Source: Dermatophagoides farinae (lineage: Eukaryota > Arthropoda > Arachnida > Sarcoptiformes > Pyroglyphidae). Taken from it: DNA of 64,000 nt. Both the position numbers and the translations under genes were made by a program. The notes beneath the pieces were generated by a model, which was given only the letters and a program-made list of their open reading frames with translations, was not told where the DNA came from and did not search any database. Shown piece by piece: positions 25,301 through 36,485 of the stretch. Where the stretch lies: positions 3,876,001-3,940,000 of the forward strand of contig NC_134682.1 of the NCBI RefSeq assembly GCF_024713945.1, written 5' to 3'. Position 1 is the first letter of the stretch. Each line of letters starts with the position of its first letter.

Positions 25301-26696
25301 CGTATGTTCCATACCAACAATAAGTGAATGTTTTTTCTTAGCTCTTCGTGGTTTACGAAATAATATGACCGAAAAACAAATGGACAATTCATTTCGATCT
25401 TGACCATTGTTTTTAATAGTACCAAAATCCAATGTCAACCGATTATACTATACAATTCGTTCGTACAAATGGTAATTGATTTTGAAAATTTTTAAAATAA
25501 AAAAAATTTCAACAATACTTACGACATTGGCGGTTTTATTTGATAGGAGAAATTTTGGTTCTGGTATGTTAAATTGCATGTCATTAGTTTCATATGGCAT
25601 TGAAAAATTATATAATGATAATGATGAACGCTTAACACTCAACGGGGAATCTAATGTCTGTATATCCAATACAAGATCACTTGAACCTTTTGGGAATCCA
25701 ATATCTAACTTGTAATGTATTGAACTTCCAACTTGTAAGGAACTTGTTTCACCAGCCACTGTACGTAGACGAAAATTTATACCATTCAATTCTAGTCCAT
25801 CATCATTTGAACTCAACGCAGACAATGATGATGGTGATGATGAATCATCCGATTCAGCTGATGATGCAGATTGTCGTTTGATACGGTCCAATTGATTTTG
25901 AATATTAACAAATATTGTCAACGTTCGAGATGAATTTTTATTTCGATAATAATAATCCCCAATGGTTTTCAATTCATTCCAATTTGGATTCATTGCTATG
26001 ATCATCAATTTGTAATGTTGTTGTTGTTGATAATAATGATCCAATAGTTTATTGTCAATTAATTTTGGTTTATTGATGAAAATTTCACCAGTTGTTGAAT
26101 TGATTCGAAATATTTCTTGTTCATCCTGTTCAATGATTTCATATTGAATCTGTGCACAAGTACAATTTTCAATATTTAAACCAACACAATCATCATTATG
26201 AATATCATCATCATATGCATGAGCCTTAAATATTGGTCTATGATGATGGATCGTTTCTTTTTTCAAATAAAGATTGATTATTTTTTCCGAAAAATATGGC
26301 TCATGTAAATCATCTGTGTGAAAATCAAAAGAAAAAAAAATGATAAAAAATTTTCATCATATCAAGTGATTATTTCATTCATTCATATTCTATTCATTCG
26401 AAAAAATGTATAGAAATAAGACTGAAAAAAAACCTGGAGAAAAAAAATTGTCATCTCAAATTTTATTGCTTACCAAATTGATCACAATGTGATCCATGCC
26501 AACATGGCATACATTTACAATAACTGTCATCATTCTTTATTCCATTATCATTATCGATACAATCACCATGGATGCAAATATTACCATTCTTACATGATGA
26601 TGATGACTTTGCATGAACAAAATGACAATGAAAAATTGTCAACAATATTAAAATAAAAAAAATGACTAAAGTAGCAAAATAATTTCTTGATAACAT
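19370..26696 (-). CDS. Large secreted EGF / cadherin-like / repeat-module / discoidin (F5/8C) protein
   Basis: Ten exons join in frame into about 2,020 residues: 26696-26474, 26313-25523, 25447-25244, 25162-24259, 24218-21568, 21480-21279, 21001-20390, 20176-20065, 19876-19590 and 19446-19370. The N-terminus has a signal peptide, then an EGF-like Cys cluster (about residues 34-70). Residues about 80-215 look like a cadherin repeat (QDEQEIFRINSTTGEI), followed by a furin-type site RIKR (about 218-221). Exons 3-6 carry several copies of a beta-rich module with a GxNxPC signature and DFGxIxNxG-like segments. Exon 7 is an F5/8 type C (discoidin) domain, from CNNPLGM and QITASS to FELYGC. The last three exons match nothing I know and end in WNKCCGLE. 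No C-terminal membrane segment is visible, so the protein is probably extracellular matrix or cell-surface associated. The discoidin domain resembles that of DDR receptors, but there is no kinase. I cannot name an orthologue. Confidence 0.8.
19981..20025. other. Near-perfect hairpin in intron 8 of the discoidin gene
   Basis: An 18-base arm at 19981-19998 and its complement at 20008-20025 enclose a 9-base loop (CACTTTTAA). The single irregular pair is T19991 with G20015. The hairpin lies wholly inside the intron between exons 8 and 9 (20064-19877) of the minus-strand gene. It could be a small-RNA precursor, a protein-binding palindrome or a recent inverted duplication; its role is unknown. Confidence 0.7.
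20341..20366. repeat. (GA)n microsatellite in an intron
   Basis: A pure GA run in intron 7 of the minus-strand discoidin gene. It reads as CT on the transcript and sits next to the GTAAGT donor of exon 7. Confidence 0.9.
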
Positions 26697-27363
26697 GATG
26701 ATTATTGGTTGAAATCAAAAACCTAAATGAATGAAACAAAAAATAACAACAATGACAATATATGATTTTGTGATCAACCAACCATTATCATCATTGAATT
26801 TAATAAATTCATATTGACGTAATTAATCGCGTTGCTTAGATGCATGTTCCATTGTGGAATATTGTGGTTGGTTTTCTTTTTTTTTCCTAAATAATTCAAA
26901 GAAATGCAATCACAATTATGAAAACTGTTTCATGTTTTTTGTTTTCAAATAGTTAGCTGTCCAATTTGGACCATTTTGGATTTATTAGGATAAATTATTT
27001 AGAATTAAAAGAAAAATCTCTGGTTCGTGTGTGTGTGTGTGTATGGGTGTGTTTTGGTGTGTTGGTATTTGGAAATTGTCCAGTGTAAAAAAATGTCATA
27101 CATTGATTTTATCGTTTTTTTTTTGTTTTTTTATGTTTATATATGGGTTATATATGTTTATGTTTGGTTTACATTCATAATTCATTCATTATAATCTTTT
27201 TTTTCTCTGTTTGTAGATATTATTTTTTTTGTATGGACAGTTAATAAATGGCTAAAAAGATAATTACCAAAATTGATTCGAAATAAATATATATATGAAT
27301 GAATCTCATGAAAATGGATGAAGTAAAATCTTTTGGAGATAAAATAATAATGAAAAAAAAATT
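26697..27363. other. Intergenic region between tectonic and the discoidin gene
   Basis: 667 bp holding the tectonic 3' UTR and the promoter of the large secreted-protein gene (both minus strand). It contains a TG run near 27029 and T tracts. No gene was seen. Confidence 0.6.
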
Positions 27364-29718
27364 TCAATAAAAATAGATAATTGTTATAGTGATCATGACC
27401 ATGAATACATGAATGATGGATGATGAATAATGGTTAAATTGAAATCCAATTGATGATGATTTCGATGAAACTGACGGTGTAAATGGATAGAAAAAATCAG
27501 CCGGTAATTCAACACGAAATGAAGGTGCCGGTGCATATTTCGGCACAAATGGTTCGCTTATGTCTATAAAGTTTACGTATGTTCGTAAATCGATCGTTAA
27601 ATTACAATCATCATTATCATTATTATCCACATTATTATTCGATGATGTACATTTGTAATTTAAAATGGATTTCTTTCGTACAATTTCCACGCCAATCATT
27701 CGATAATGGATTTGATCGATACGATTAATGAAAAAATTGTACATTAATTCGGTAATTATTTCTTCTGTACATTGTAAATGATTTTTATAATGATTAGTCT
27801 GACTATTTTTATTATTTTTATTATTATTCATTGATAAAATAGTGGAATTTATTTCTCGTATTAATGGCCGAATCCAAACTATAGAAGTATCATTTTGGAT
27901 TAAATCCAATCTAGTCGGTGGATATGATCCGATAAATAAATAGCTTGAATTTTTTGTTCGATTATCATCATCATCATTATAATAGTCGAAAAAATCCAAA
28001 TATTTACCAACACTAGATTTGATGACCGTGCATGACATTGATTTTGTTGTTTGTTGTCGTTGTTGTTGTTGTTGTTGTTGATCAGCCGTTGTATTATCGG
28101 TTTTATTCACAGTCATCGTTTTTATAATTTTATTCAATGATAAACGACATATTTCATAACGATTCCAGCCAAATTTGAAAATTGAATCGGCAATTTTTTC
28201 ATCATGATCACATAAACCTTTTGCATAGGTACCAAGAAGAAAATTTCTTTTTTCAATTCGATGAAAAGTATGGTTTTGATCGATTCGTATGAATTTGATT
28301 TCCTGACCATATTTATAACCTTTAGTTGTGGGCCGATTCTGTAACCAATTTTCATCATTATCATCGGTTAATGATGTTTTTGTTATTGTTGTTGGTAATT
28401 TCCTTCCAAACCAACGGAATGTTACATTGAATTTTTGTTGAATAAATTTTCTAGATTGCAAATAAATGGCCGAAAAATTGCTTATTGAAGGCAAATCGAT
28501 TTGGCCTATCCATATTTGTATTCGTCTTATGCCCTGTATACCTTCATGCCATACTAAATAATCAACTTTTTCAACAACATTATGGCAAATTTTTGTCTCA
28601 AAATCGTAATATGGTTGTTCATAATGTTTTCCATCCGTTTCTATTCGAACAAATTTATAGCTACTATTATTTGAACTGGTGTTGAATTTCTCAGAATTAA
28701 TAAATGTTTGATATATAAAAACATTTGGCTGTAGATAGGTTCGATAATCAAAAAATTGATTGCCGGTACAATCTTCGGCTAAATTCGTTGGAACAATACG
28801 AAGACAAATCGATTGATAATCTTTTAAATATTTCACTATTTCAAGACGGCCACTACAAACATCCATTCGATTATTGATGTTGTTAAGGCTATTGATTGAA
28901 ATTGGTAATTTCCAATGGTAATATTCTAGTATGGTATGATTTTTTTGTTGCTTCTGTTTTTGTTGTTGATTACTTAATGTCCGAAAACGGAAACGAATTA
29001 TCGGAGAACCGGATTTATATTGAACCAATGATTGGATTTTAGTTATATTTTGTATTATTCGTTGTTCATAATCATCATTAACATCATCATCATCATCATC
29101 ATCATTGAAAATGGATTTCATTGGAACCACAATTTGACCAAATCGAAATTTATGTTTTGATTCTATTCGATCTAATTGATTTCTTTCAATAATAATCGGT
29201 TGATGGACATATGATTGCCGTCGGAAAGTATTTTCTTTGGCCAAACATAATAATGGTGATGATTGATAGAATAATTGCTTTTGATTACCGTTATTATTAT
29301 TAGTAGAGTCTAGACACATTGATAATGATGGAATCTCGGATATGTCCGATATGAATTTGGATTGTTCAAATTTCAAACATTGTCCAAATGAATAGCGATC
29401 AATTTCTGTACAATTTAGATCACAACAGCAATCTATGTCACAATAGTCCAGAATAGAATCGCATTCACAACCTTTTGAATTGTTGGACCATTTAGCAAGA
29501 ATTTTTTCAAATTCTTCACGATATCGTATAAATTGTTTATCATTTTTGTTTAATTTTGCTTGATCATCTGTAATATTATTCAAATTCGTAGAGGTAGTAG
29601 CAATGTTTGATGGCTCCAAGGCAAATAACAGCGGTATATGACCATCGATCAAAATTAAATAAATTGTGATGAATGAAATTGAAAATTTCGAAATTGCTTC
29701 GATGGACAGTTTTTTCAT
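27364..29718 (-). CDS. tctn: Tectonic family protein (ciliary transition zone)
   Basis: A single open exon of 784 residues. The chosen start (MKKLSIEAIS) opens directly into a signal-peptide-like hydrophobic stretch; an in-frame upstream ATG at 29775 would overlap the B9D2 end by 29 bp. Residues about 84-114 carry the tectonic signature CDIDCCCDLNC within a Cys-rich block (CECDS...FGQC). FRFGQIVVPM and many N-glycosylation sequons follow, with low-complexity Asp, Gln and Asn insertions. The C-terminus has PADFFYPF and then a terminal hydrophobic segment, as in membrane-anchored tectonics. Family knowledge: tectonics join the MKS/B9 complex that gates the ciliary transition zone. The B9D2 gene ends 28 bp upstream on the same strand and encodes a partner of that complex. 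Which of the vertebrate TCTN1-3 it resembles most is not decided. Confidence 0.85.
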   Translation of the reverse strand: MKKLSIEAISKFSISFITIYLILIDGHIPLLFALEPSNIATTSTNLNNITDDQAKLNKNDKQFIRYREEFEKILAKWSNNSKGCECDSILDYCDIDCCCDLNCTEIDRYSFGQCLKFEQSKFISDISEIPSLSMCLDSTNNNNGNQKQLFYQSSPLLCLAKENTFRRQSYVHQPIIIERNQLDRIESKHKFRFGQIVVPMKSIFNDDDDDDDVNDDYEQRIIQNITKIQSLVQYKSGSPIIRFRFRTLSNQQQKQKQQKNHTILEYYHWKLPISINSLNNINNRMDVCSGRLEIVKYLKDYQSICLRIVPTNLAEDCTGNQFFDYRTYLQPNVFIYQTFINSEKFNTSSNNSSYKFVRIETDGKHYEQPYYDFETKICHNVVEKVDYLVWHEGIQGIRRIQIWIGQIDLPSISNFSAIYLQSRKFIQQKFNVTFRWFGRKLPTTITKTSLTDDNDENWLQNRPTTKGYKYGQEIKFIRIDQNHTFHRIEKRNFLLGTYAKGLCDHDEKIADSIFKFGWNRYEICRLSLNKIIKTMTVNKTDNTTADQQQQQQQRQQTTKSMSCTVIKSSVGKYLDFFDYYNDDDDNRTKNSSYLFIGSYPPTRLDLIQNDTSIVWIRPLIREINSTILSMNNNKNNKNSQTNHYKNHLQCTEEIITELMYNFFINRIDQIHYRMIGVEIVRKKSILNYKCTSSNNNVDNNDNDDCNLTIDLRTYVNFIDISEPFVPKYAPAPSFRVELPADFFYPFTPSVSSKSSSIGFQFNHYSSSIIHVFMVMITITIIYFY

Positions 29719-29746
29719 ATTGTCAAATTTGCTATTTAGATGATGA

Positions 29747-30443
29747 TTAATGAGTTTCAACACCGAATTTCTCAAAATCTTTCAGTACAATATTTAGATC
29801 AAGACAAACGATGCCCATCGTTTCTGTATGCAATTTAAAACGTTGTTCATGTGAATATATTAACCATTCTTCGGTCAAATGCAACGATTCACCATTGAAT
29901 ATATTGGCCAATCGATCGATAATGGAACCGATTGGACGCCAAGTATGACAACGAATTTGTTTAGAACCCGGTTGTGATGGAATGTTTACCACACCGTAAC
30001 TGATTAACGATGTCTGTTCGAAAGAATTTCGATGCCAAACTTCAATCAATAATTTTGGCCAACCTGAATTAGAATTGAAACAATGATTGATCGATATAAT
30101 AATGTGAATATTCAATGAATGCAACTATTTTTAATGAATTTACCTTGAATTCCTTTGGTTACTAGATGTAAATCGATTGGATGTGACCAGCAGATGAAAT
30201 TATTCGACGATGATGATGATGATGAAGAGCCGTCAACTTGTGTTTGTCCTTCAGCTATACCTTCGAGAATTTTCCAACCAGATCCTAACCAACGTATAAT
30301 GGATATGAATCATTATATTATACACAATTCAATTCATCCATTGACTAATGCTTACCGATAATCAATTTCCATTTACAAAACAATGAATTTTCATTGAAAT
30401 TTTTACCACCGGTAATTTGTCCAATCATAAACACTTCAGCCAT
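29747..30443 (-). CDS. B9D2: B9 domain-containing protein 2
   Basis: Three exons (30443-30356, 30284-30144, 30063-29747) join in phase 1 at both introns to give 181 residues, close to the usual size of about 175. The start MAEVFMIGQI matches the conserved B9D2 start. SLFCKW, GWKILEG, EGQTQVD, WSHPIDLHLVTKGIQGWP, the stretch from SFEQ to TWRP and the C-terminal block ending DFEKFGVE follow the family along its full length. A seven-Ser insertion lies in exon 2. B9D2 is a C2-like B9 domain protein of the MKS transition-zone complex with B9D1, MKS1 and the tectonics. Its stop is only 28 bp before the tectonic start, and there is no AATAAA on the minus strand for about 250 bases past its stop, so a shared transcript is possible. 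Confidence 0.92.
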
Positions 30444-31425
30444 TCGGCCATTGATATTTTTTCAATTCAAATAGTTACTCAATTCACAATTTCAAGATAA
30501 AGATGTTTAGAAAATTTATTTCTAAAATCTATATATATTTGTATTATTCCAATGAATGTTTGAAATGGAAATCAAATACAAAACATAACGGATGGTTACC
30601 ATGTCAACCTGAATTTGTATTTCCAACCATAATGGTAATAATAATCATATCGACCAAACCTTTTTGTGTTTGTGTGTGTGTGTGTCTGTGACATAACCTT
30701 CAGCTGTTAACAACAACTATTAATGCTGATTATATGCATTTATGTTCCACCATAATCATCAAAAATGTTTTGTTTTAATAATTATAATTATAATCATCAT
30801 AATCATCATCATCATCAGCATCATAACCATCAATATTTATTATTGAATTTTCAAAGAAAAAAAAATCGACAACACAATTTTATTGATTAAAATAATATTA
30901 CATGAATATAAAAAAAAACTTGTATGTATATCACAGAACTGAATGCAATTTAATTCAATGGCATTAATTTTGAGTATATATAATAGATATAGATGTGTGT
31001 TTTTGTTTGTGTTTGATTATACAATAATTGGAATATGAGCATCAATTCATTGATAATAAAAAAACAAAAACAAAAAAAAAGAAACGAACCCAGATTTTTC
31101 GTTTCTTTCGTTTTCATCAAAATAAATGAGTAAGATATATTTTTTGAATGAAACAAATATGATGATGATGATGATGAAATAAAACGATTCTCAAGAGTAA
31201 TAAATATTATAATAATTCATCATCAATTTCATTTTCAATCATCGAATATAATAATAATATTGATGATCGATACAGAGTATTGTGACTAGAAGAAATGTAA
31301 TTGAAAATACGATATATTGACATTTCGAATCTTTCCAAATCTTTTGATTGAATTGAAAAGTATTCCATAAAGAAATATTTTTTTTTTTTATTACAAATGT
31401 TGACACCATTTGTATTGATTTCAAT
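30444..31425. other. Intergenic region upstream of B9D2
   Basis: 982 bp between the diacylglycerol lipase 3' end and the B9D2 start (both minus strand). It holds a TG run near 30671, CAT/ATC runs near 30800, a GAT run near 31160 and A/T tracts. TTTATT at 31387-31392 reads AATAAA on the minus strand, 34 bases past the lipase stop. No gene was seen. Confidence 0.6.
31387..31392 (-). promoter_or_regulatory. Candidate polyadenylation signal AATAAA (lipase)
   Basis: AATAAA on the minus strand, 34 bases downstream of the diacylglycerol lipase stop codon. The position is plausible, if close to the stop. Confidence 0.4.
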
Positions 31426-34400
31426 TTAAATCACTTCAGGCAATGATGTTTTTCTATCATTGATTTGTTCATATTGATTTGATGATGATGATGATGATGG
31501 TGTTTGAATTTGTGTATCAAATTGATTATTTGATATGGTCGAAACGATTACTACCGGTTTTTGTTGTCGTTGTCGTTGTTGTTGTTGTTGTTGTTGTTCA
31601 CAAACATCATCCGTTAGGCTAACTGTTTCAGGTGTTGCTAACGGTGCTTTTCGTTTTGCAATAAAACTTCGTAATCTACGTAAACGTTCTTCATTATAAA
31701 CTTCATCATTATTATTATGATTATCAAATTTTTTACGTCGATTTTTTCTTATAGCAGCAAGTTGTTCACTAGCAGTAGTTGTCATTGATGTTGCTGGTAT
31801 AGCCGATGCAAAACTTGTTTCCAACATTATTCTTTTGGAATGATGATGATGATGATGATGGTGAGACTGTTGATAGATATGATCATTTGTATCCTGTATC
31901 GATGAATAATATTTTGAATCATTATCGATACTATCATCAATACTATTATTATGATTATTATTATTATTGTCATCATTATCAACACCATCATCATCATAGG
32001 AATCTTCAGTTTTACGTTTAGGTTTTGGTGGACCCGTATTAATCAATAAACTTTCTAATGCTTCAAGTATTCTATCGGGCATATGATCACGAATCATGCT
32101 TGGTGAGATTAATATTTCATCAAAATCTTCATATCCAGCCCACAGTGCTTGTATGATGAATTGTTTTTGACCAATTATACGCCTTTTTGACATGATACAT
32201 ATCACATTATCATATATCATTATCAGTATATTTTATTTTTTGTTCACGTCATTGTAACCATGATCCAAAGGCGGCAAAGCAAAAAAAAACAAAGAAAAAA
32301 AATGATAAATATTAGATTGAGATAACAATTTTGGGAAACAACAACAACAAAAATTTTGAATTCAATCAAGCACACATAAAAAGCAAATATTCATTATTTA
32401 CCTCCATTTTGGTTCATATAGAAAGCTATATGCAAGTGTATGGGGAATTTTTTTTTTGGTTTGGAAAGTGTAAATTTGATTTGCATGAAGCAACGTACAC
32501 CATGATTTGCGTGGCCATAATCATTTGTGAAAAATTAAGTTTAATCAATATTAATTGATAATTTTTGTCAAAAAAAAGACTTACTCGGATTTATTTGGAT
32601 GAGCTTTGACTAGATGAATGATACTTCCAGGTGGATATAATGGTGTATGTACAGTGAGCTGAATGTTTTCATCATTTGGGTGTGTCGAAATATTTTCGAT
32701 TGGTTCCTTTGAAGAAAGATGATGATGATGATGTTGATGTTGTTGATGATGATGATGAGTTTGACTACTTGATGGACTAATATTTTGAGAATTACCATTA
32801 TTATTATGTTTACATTCGACAAAAGATTCTGTTACAGTCTGTGATATAATAATGTTGTCCGATTTGATTTTGAATTTTTTCACATATTCATCATGATTTA
32901 TATCACTGCTACCGATACGAAAACTTTTAAAAATAATTGGCCATTTACTCATATCACAATGTTTGATTGCTTTGATTAGATCAAAACGTAATTTTTCCAT
33001 CTGATGAAGACCAAGTCTTGGTATGATATCTTTGCCCAATACAATTGATATGACAAAATCTTTGGAATATTCTGCTAGATCTTGTGAAAGAAGACCGCCA
33101 GGTGGAGCAAATGCAAAACAGATAACATTCGTATAGATTTCTCGTAAAAGAACGGCCAAAATAGCAGCAGTACCGGCGCCTAATGAATGTCCAACAATTA
33201 TGATTGGATATTGATGATGACTATTGGTAGCTAGATTTCGTATTTTCAATTCTTCATTAGCTATTTCGATTATATGTTTTTCAATTAATCGTGATCGAAT
33301 ATAGGCAGCGGCTGCTACCATTCCTTTATGACCGTACCAATTTTCGCGTGGCGGTGTCAAAGGTAGAAGATCATATTCAGCATTCAAATCGGTAAGGACC
33401 TACAGCAACAAAAAAACAAATTGTCATAATTGCAAAATTAATTGATTGATTGAAAGACTTACATCATACAATGATAATGTTCCACGAATACTAATCACAA
33501 TGGACATTTTATCATAATCGACGGCAACAAAAAATGGTGGCTTTTCAATGGCAACATAATAGGTTATGTAGATAATTTTATAATCATGGTCAATACAAGT
33601 TTGTCGAATGGCAGCACGATTACAAAGGCAACAATTGTCCCCCAAAATATTATCACTTTCACGATAAATATTGACAAATTGTTGATCATCACTATCGATT
33701 ATTGTATCGGTATCGATATGACCACCACTACAGCATCTGGAACATTTAGCCCAACGAGAACTTTGATTTCCACAACATTTTATATGTTTCAATAAGTGGA
33801 ACCATTGTGATGGTTGATTGGCCACCATATACATTGGCCATCCATAAATGGCTAATGAATAATGAAGATAATGAATTAAATTATACACTTCTCGTATGAC
33901 CAGAACATGTGTTAGATCAAGAAATTTTGTTTCGGCAGTGATGGCAGCTCCAGAAAGAAATTGAAAAATTTTTGGCTCTTCATTATCGTTCATCATTCGT
34001 TCTTTTCGTTGTGATTTTTGCTGTACACGCATCAATGACAGTCCGGCTACAACATCCGATGGTACAACATCAAGATCACGAAAAAATTCTGATAATAATT
34101 TGGCTATTTCTGTAAATGAATTATCTCGACGATCTTTGACACAACAAAACCAACGACAACGATTTAGCCATGATTGTTGATATTTTCTTAACGCTTCACG
34201 ATGACGCCAATTACGATGAAAACTATTTGAACGTCGATATTTATATTTGGAATTTGGATTATTAAGACTTTCTTGAAAACGTTTCATTTTCACCCAGCTT
34301 TTGCCCGCATAATCAAATGCACACCATACAAATAGAATGAATGATGTCCAAATTAATAATAGAAAGATTTTCAATCCAATTACGATCCCTTTGGTCGAGG

Positions 34401-34962
34401 CACATTGGTCATTATAGCTATCGAATTTATTATGCATCATGATGAGCAATCCATATATTTCCCATAGAATTTCAATTATAAACAATACTATCAAATGTAG
34501 AAAAAAAATTAGTTGATCAATTTTTTCCATAAATGAATGAATGATGATCATCACTACTTACCAAACCAAATATAGATCAATATGTTCAATGATGAACGTG
34601 TTTTCGTATTCAGGATTGAACCACGTAAACTTACTTTAATCATAAAGATTTCAAGTATTACAAATCCAAACAATGATATAAATTGTCCAAAAACGGGTAA
34701 TGTAATTATCAATGGACAATTATCATCAAGAAATAGTGTACCATTTTTGACACATATGAAAAGATAGATGAGTATCCTTTTTGATTGATAGAAATGATAA
34801 TAATTGAATAAAAACATTCATTTATATTAATTAATAATTTTATAACAAATGAAAAATTCTTACTCACCATAAAAGATGTGTAATTAGATATATTGAAGCT
34901 GGAACAATTATATCATCGGAACCAATGTTCCAACGACGTGATACTATAACCAAACCTGGCAT
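31426..34962 (-). CDS. DAGLA: sn1-specific diacylglycerol lipase (DAGL alpha / inaE type)
   Basis: Five exons (34962-34868, 34776-34562, 34487-33463, 33399-32585, 32182-31426) join in frame into 968 residues. The start MPGLVIVSRRW matches the DAGL N-terminus. Four hydrophobic segments in exons 1-3 form the usual membrane bundle. The catalytic domain holds the serine elbow GHSLGAG (Ser about 517), the Asp in VLGKDIIPR (about 569) and a His in PPGSIIHLV (about 707). FFRDLDVVPSDVVAGL, GWPMYM, ISIRGTL and APPGGLLSQD are family blocks. The tail is short and carries Asp/Asn, His and Gln runs, yet keeps KAPLATPE. The enzyme makes 2-arachidonoylglycerol from diacylglycerol at the plasma membrane. The last acceptor (start 32182) is weak, so the join of exons 4 and 5 is the least certain part. 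Confidence 0.92.
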
Positions 34963-36091
34963 TGTGGTTTTTTGTTTTTTTTTTTTTTTTTGGTTACACA
35001 AAATGATCAAATGGAATCGATATTTTTGTTCTAGCTACAATAATTCTGTTACTGATAATGATGATGATCACCATCATTTTCATCATCATCATCATTGACA
35101 TTCGTTGTTTGTCGTTCGAATTGTTGTTGTTGTTGTTGTTGTTATCACTATCGATTCTATCGAATTCTATTCTTATTTTATCAGCAGCACATTTAATAGT
35201 GATGATGATGAATAACAACAACAACATTATCATCATAATCATAAACATTCGTTTTTATTTATTATCATTTTATTCCAATACATTTTTAATTTCCAATTTA
35301 GAATCAAATCAAATATTGACAAATTGACGTATTTGCCCACAGACACACACACAAACATTTCAAAAATCAACAATAACCAGAAAAAAAACCACAATAATAA
35401 TACAAGGTTTTTATTTCGAACACAATGTTTGGATTCGATATCAAAACGAACAAATGAACGAAAAAGCAATAAACATGGTTATATGTTTTTTTTTCTTCAT
35501 TTATAATATAATGTTTACGGTTGAATGAAATGAAACAACCACACACATATACACAATCATCAATTCGAATAAGAAAACTTTGGAAATAAAAAAAAAACAG
35601 AGAGAATCAGTTTGTATTGTGCATATGTGTGTGTGTATATGAACGATGATGTTAATGGATGTCAGCATGTTGTATGTTTTTGAATGGGCGAATTCTTTGA
35701 ATTGAATTGAAAATGTGAAAAAAAGGAAGAAAAAATACAGAACAGAATACAGAATGAAAGGAATTTTTTTTATTCGTCGTCGTTGTTGTTGTTGTTGTTG
35801 TTGTTGCCTTTCCATGTTCAATTATCATGACGCAGACTCATATTATTTTGATATTATAAAAAAAACCCGAACAAGAATCAAGTTCAAAATGATCCATCGA
35901 GCGATGTATATGTTGTATGTGTCTGTGAATGGTGAATGATATAAAAATAGAGTCCGTATGCCCCATTATTATATTATAACGGGATACCCGACTTTGTGTG
36001 TGTGTGTGTGTGATAGAAACCAAAGTATACAGTTGACTTTTCTCGCAACAACATCCTACACTGCTGCACATCATATTCAATGTTCGGGTCC

Positions 36092-36203
36092 AATTAACTA
36101 CAAGAGTGTTAACTTTTTCATATACAAAAATTATGTTTGTTAGAGATAAACTATAAATTTTCAAGTTTGAAGGGAAAAAACATTAACACTCTTGCTGTTA
36201 ATT
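36092..36203. repeat. Inverted repeat, arms about 27 bp
   Basis: The left arm at 36092-36118 and right arm at 36176-36203 are reverse complements with a few mismatches. The core CAAGAGTGTTAA at 36101-36112 pairs perfectly with TTAACACTCTTG at 36183-36194, and the outer AATTAAC pairs with GTTAATT. The loop is about 57 bp. This may be the remnant of a small foldback element or a structured RNA. Confidence 0.6.
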
Positions 36204-36445
36204 CATGGATAAAGTTCACATGATCACAATGTTCGCGGGTATAGAGGGATGAATGAAAAGTGGTTTTGGTGCCGCCCCTCATCAATTATAGCCAAATCGA
36301 ATTTGGATCAGTCCAGTATTGAATTTATTAATTTTTTCCGCTTCGTCTTCTTCTATCGGTTATTTGAGAACAAATTATCGTGGGCATATCTTTTCCATTT
36401 TTTCTTCATTTTTTTTAATGTTAATAGTTGAAATTGATGGTATTT

Positions 36446-36451
36446 TTTATT
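36446..36451 (-). promoter_or_regulatory. Candidate polyadenylation signal AATAAA (PAGR1)
   Basis: AATAAA on the minus strand, 34 bases past the PAGR1-like stop codon. Confidence 0.4.
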
Positions 36452-36485
36452 GTTGTTGTTGATCCGAATAAATAATAATAATATT

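Larger units (their letters stand above)
34963..36485. other. Intergenic region between lipase and PAGR1
   Basis: 1.5 kb of low-complexity DNA with GAT/ATC and TTG runs, CA runs and a palindromic CGGGATACCCG near 35980. The inverted repeat at 36092-36203 lies in a stretch less repetitive than its surroundings. No coding exon was recognised. Confidence 0.6.

Noticed and set aside
29719-29775. Upstream tectonic start overlapping B9D2
   Set aside because: The downstream ATG at 29718 leads straight into a signal peptide, which the upstream start would bury. It is kept as an alternative only.
35501-35821. 106-codon minus-strand ORF with a Gln run
   Set aside because: Composed of CAA, T-tract and CA-repeat translation; no splice context or domain.
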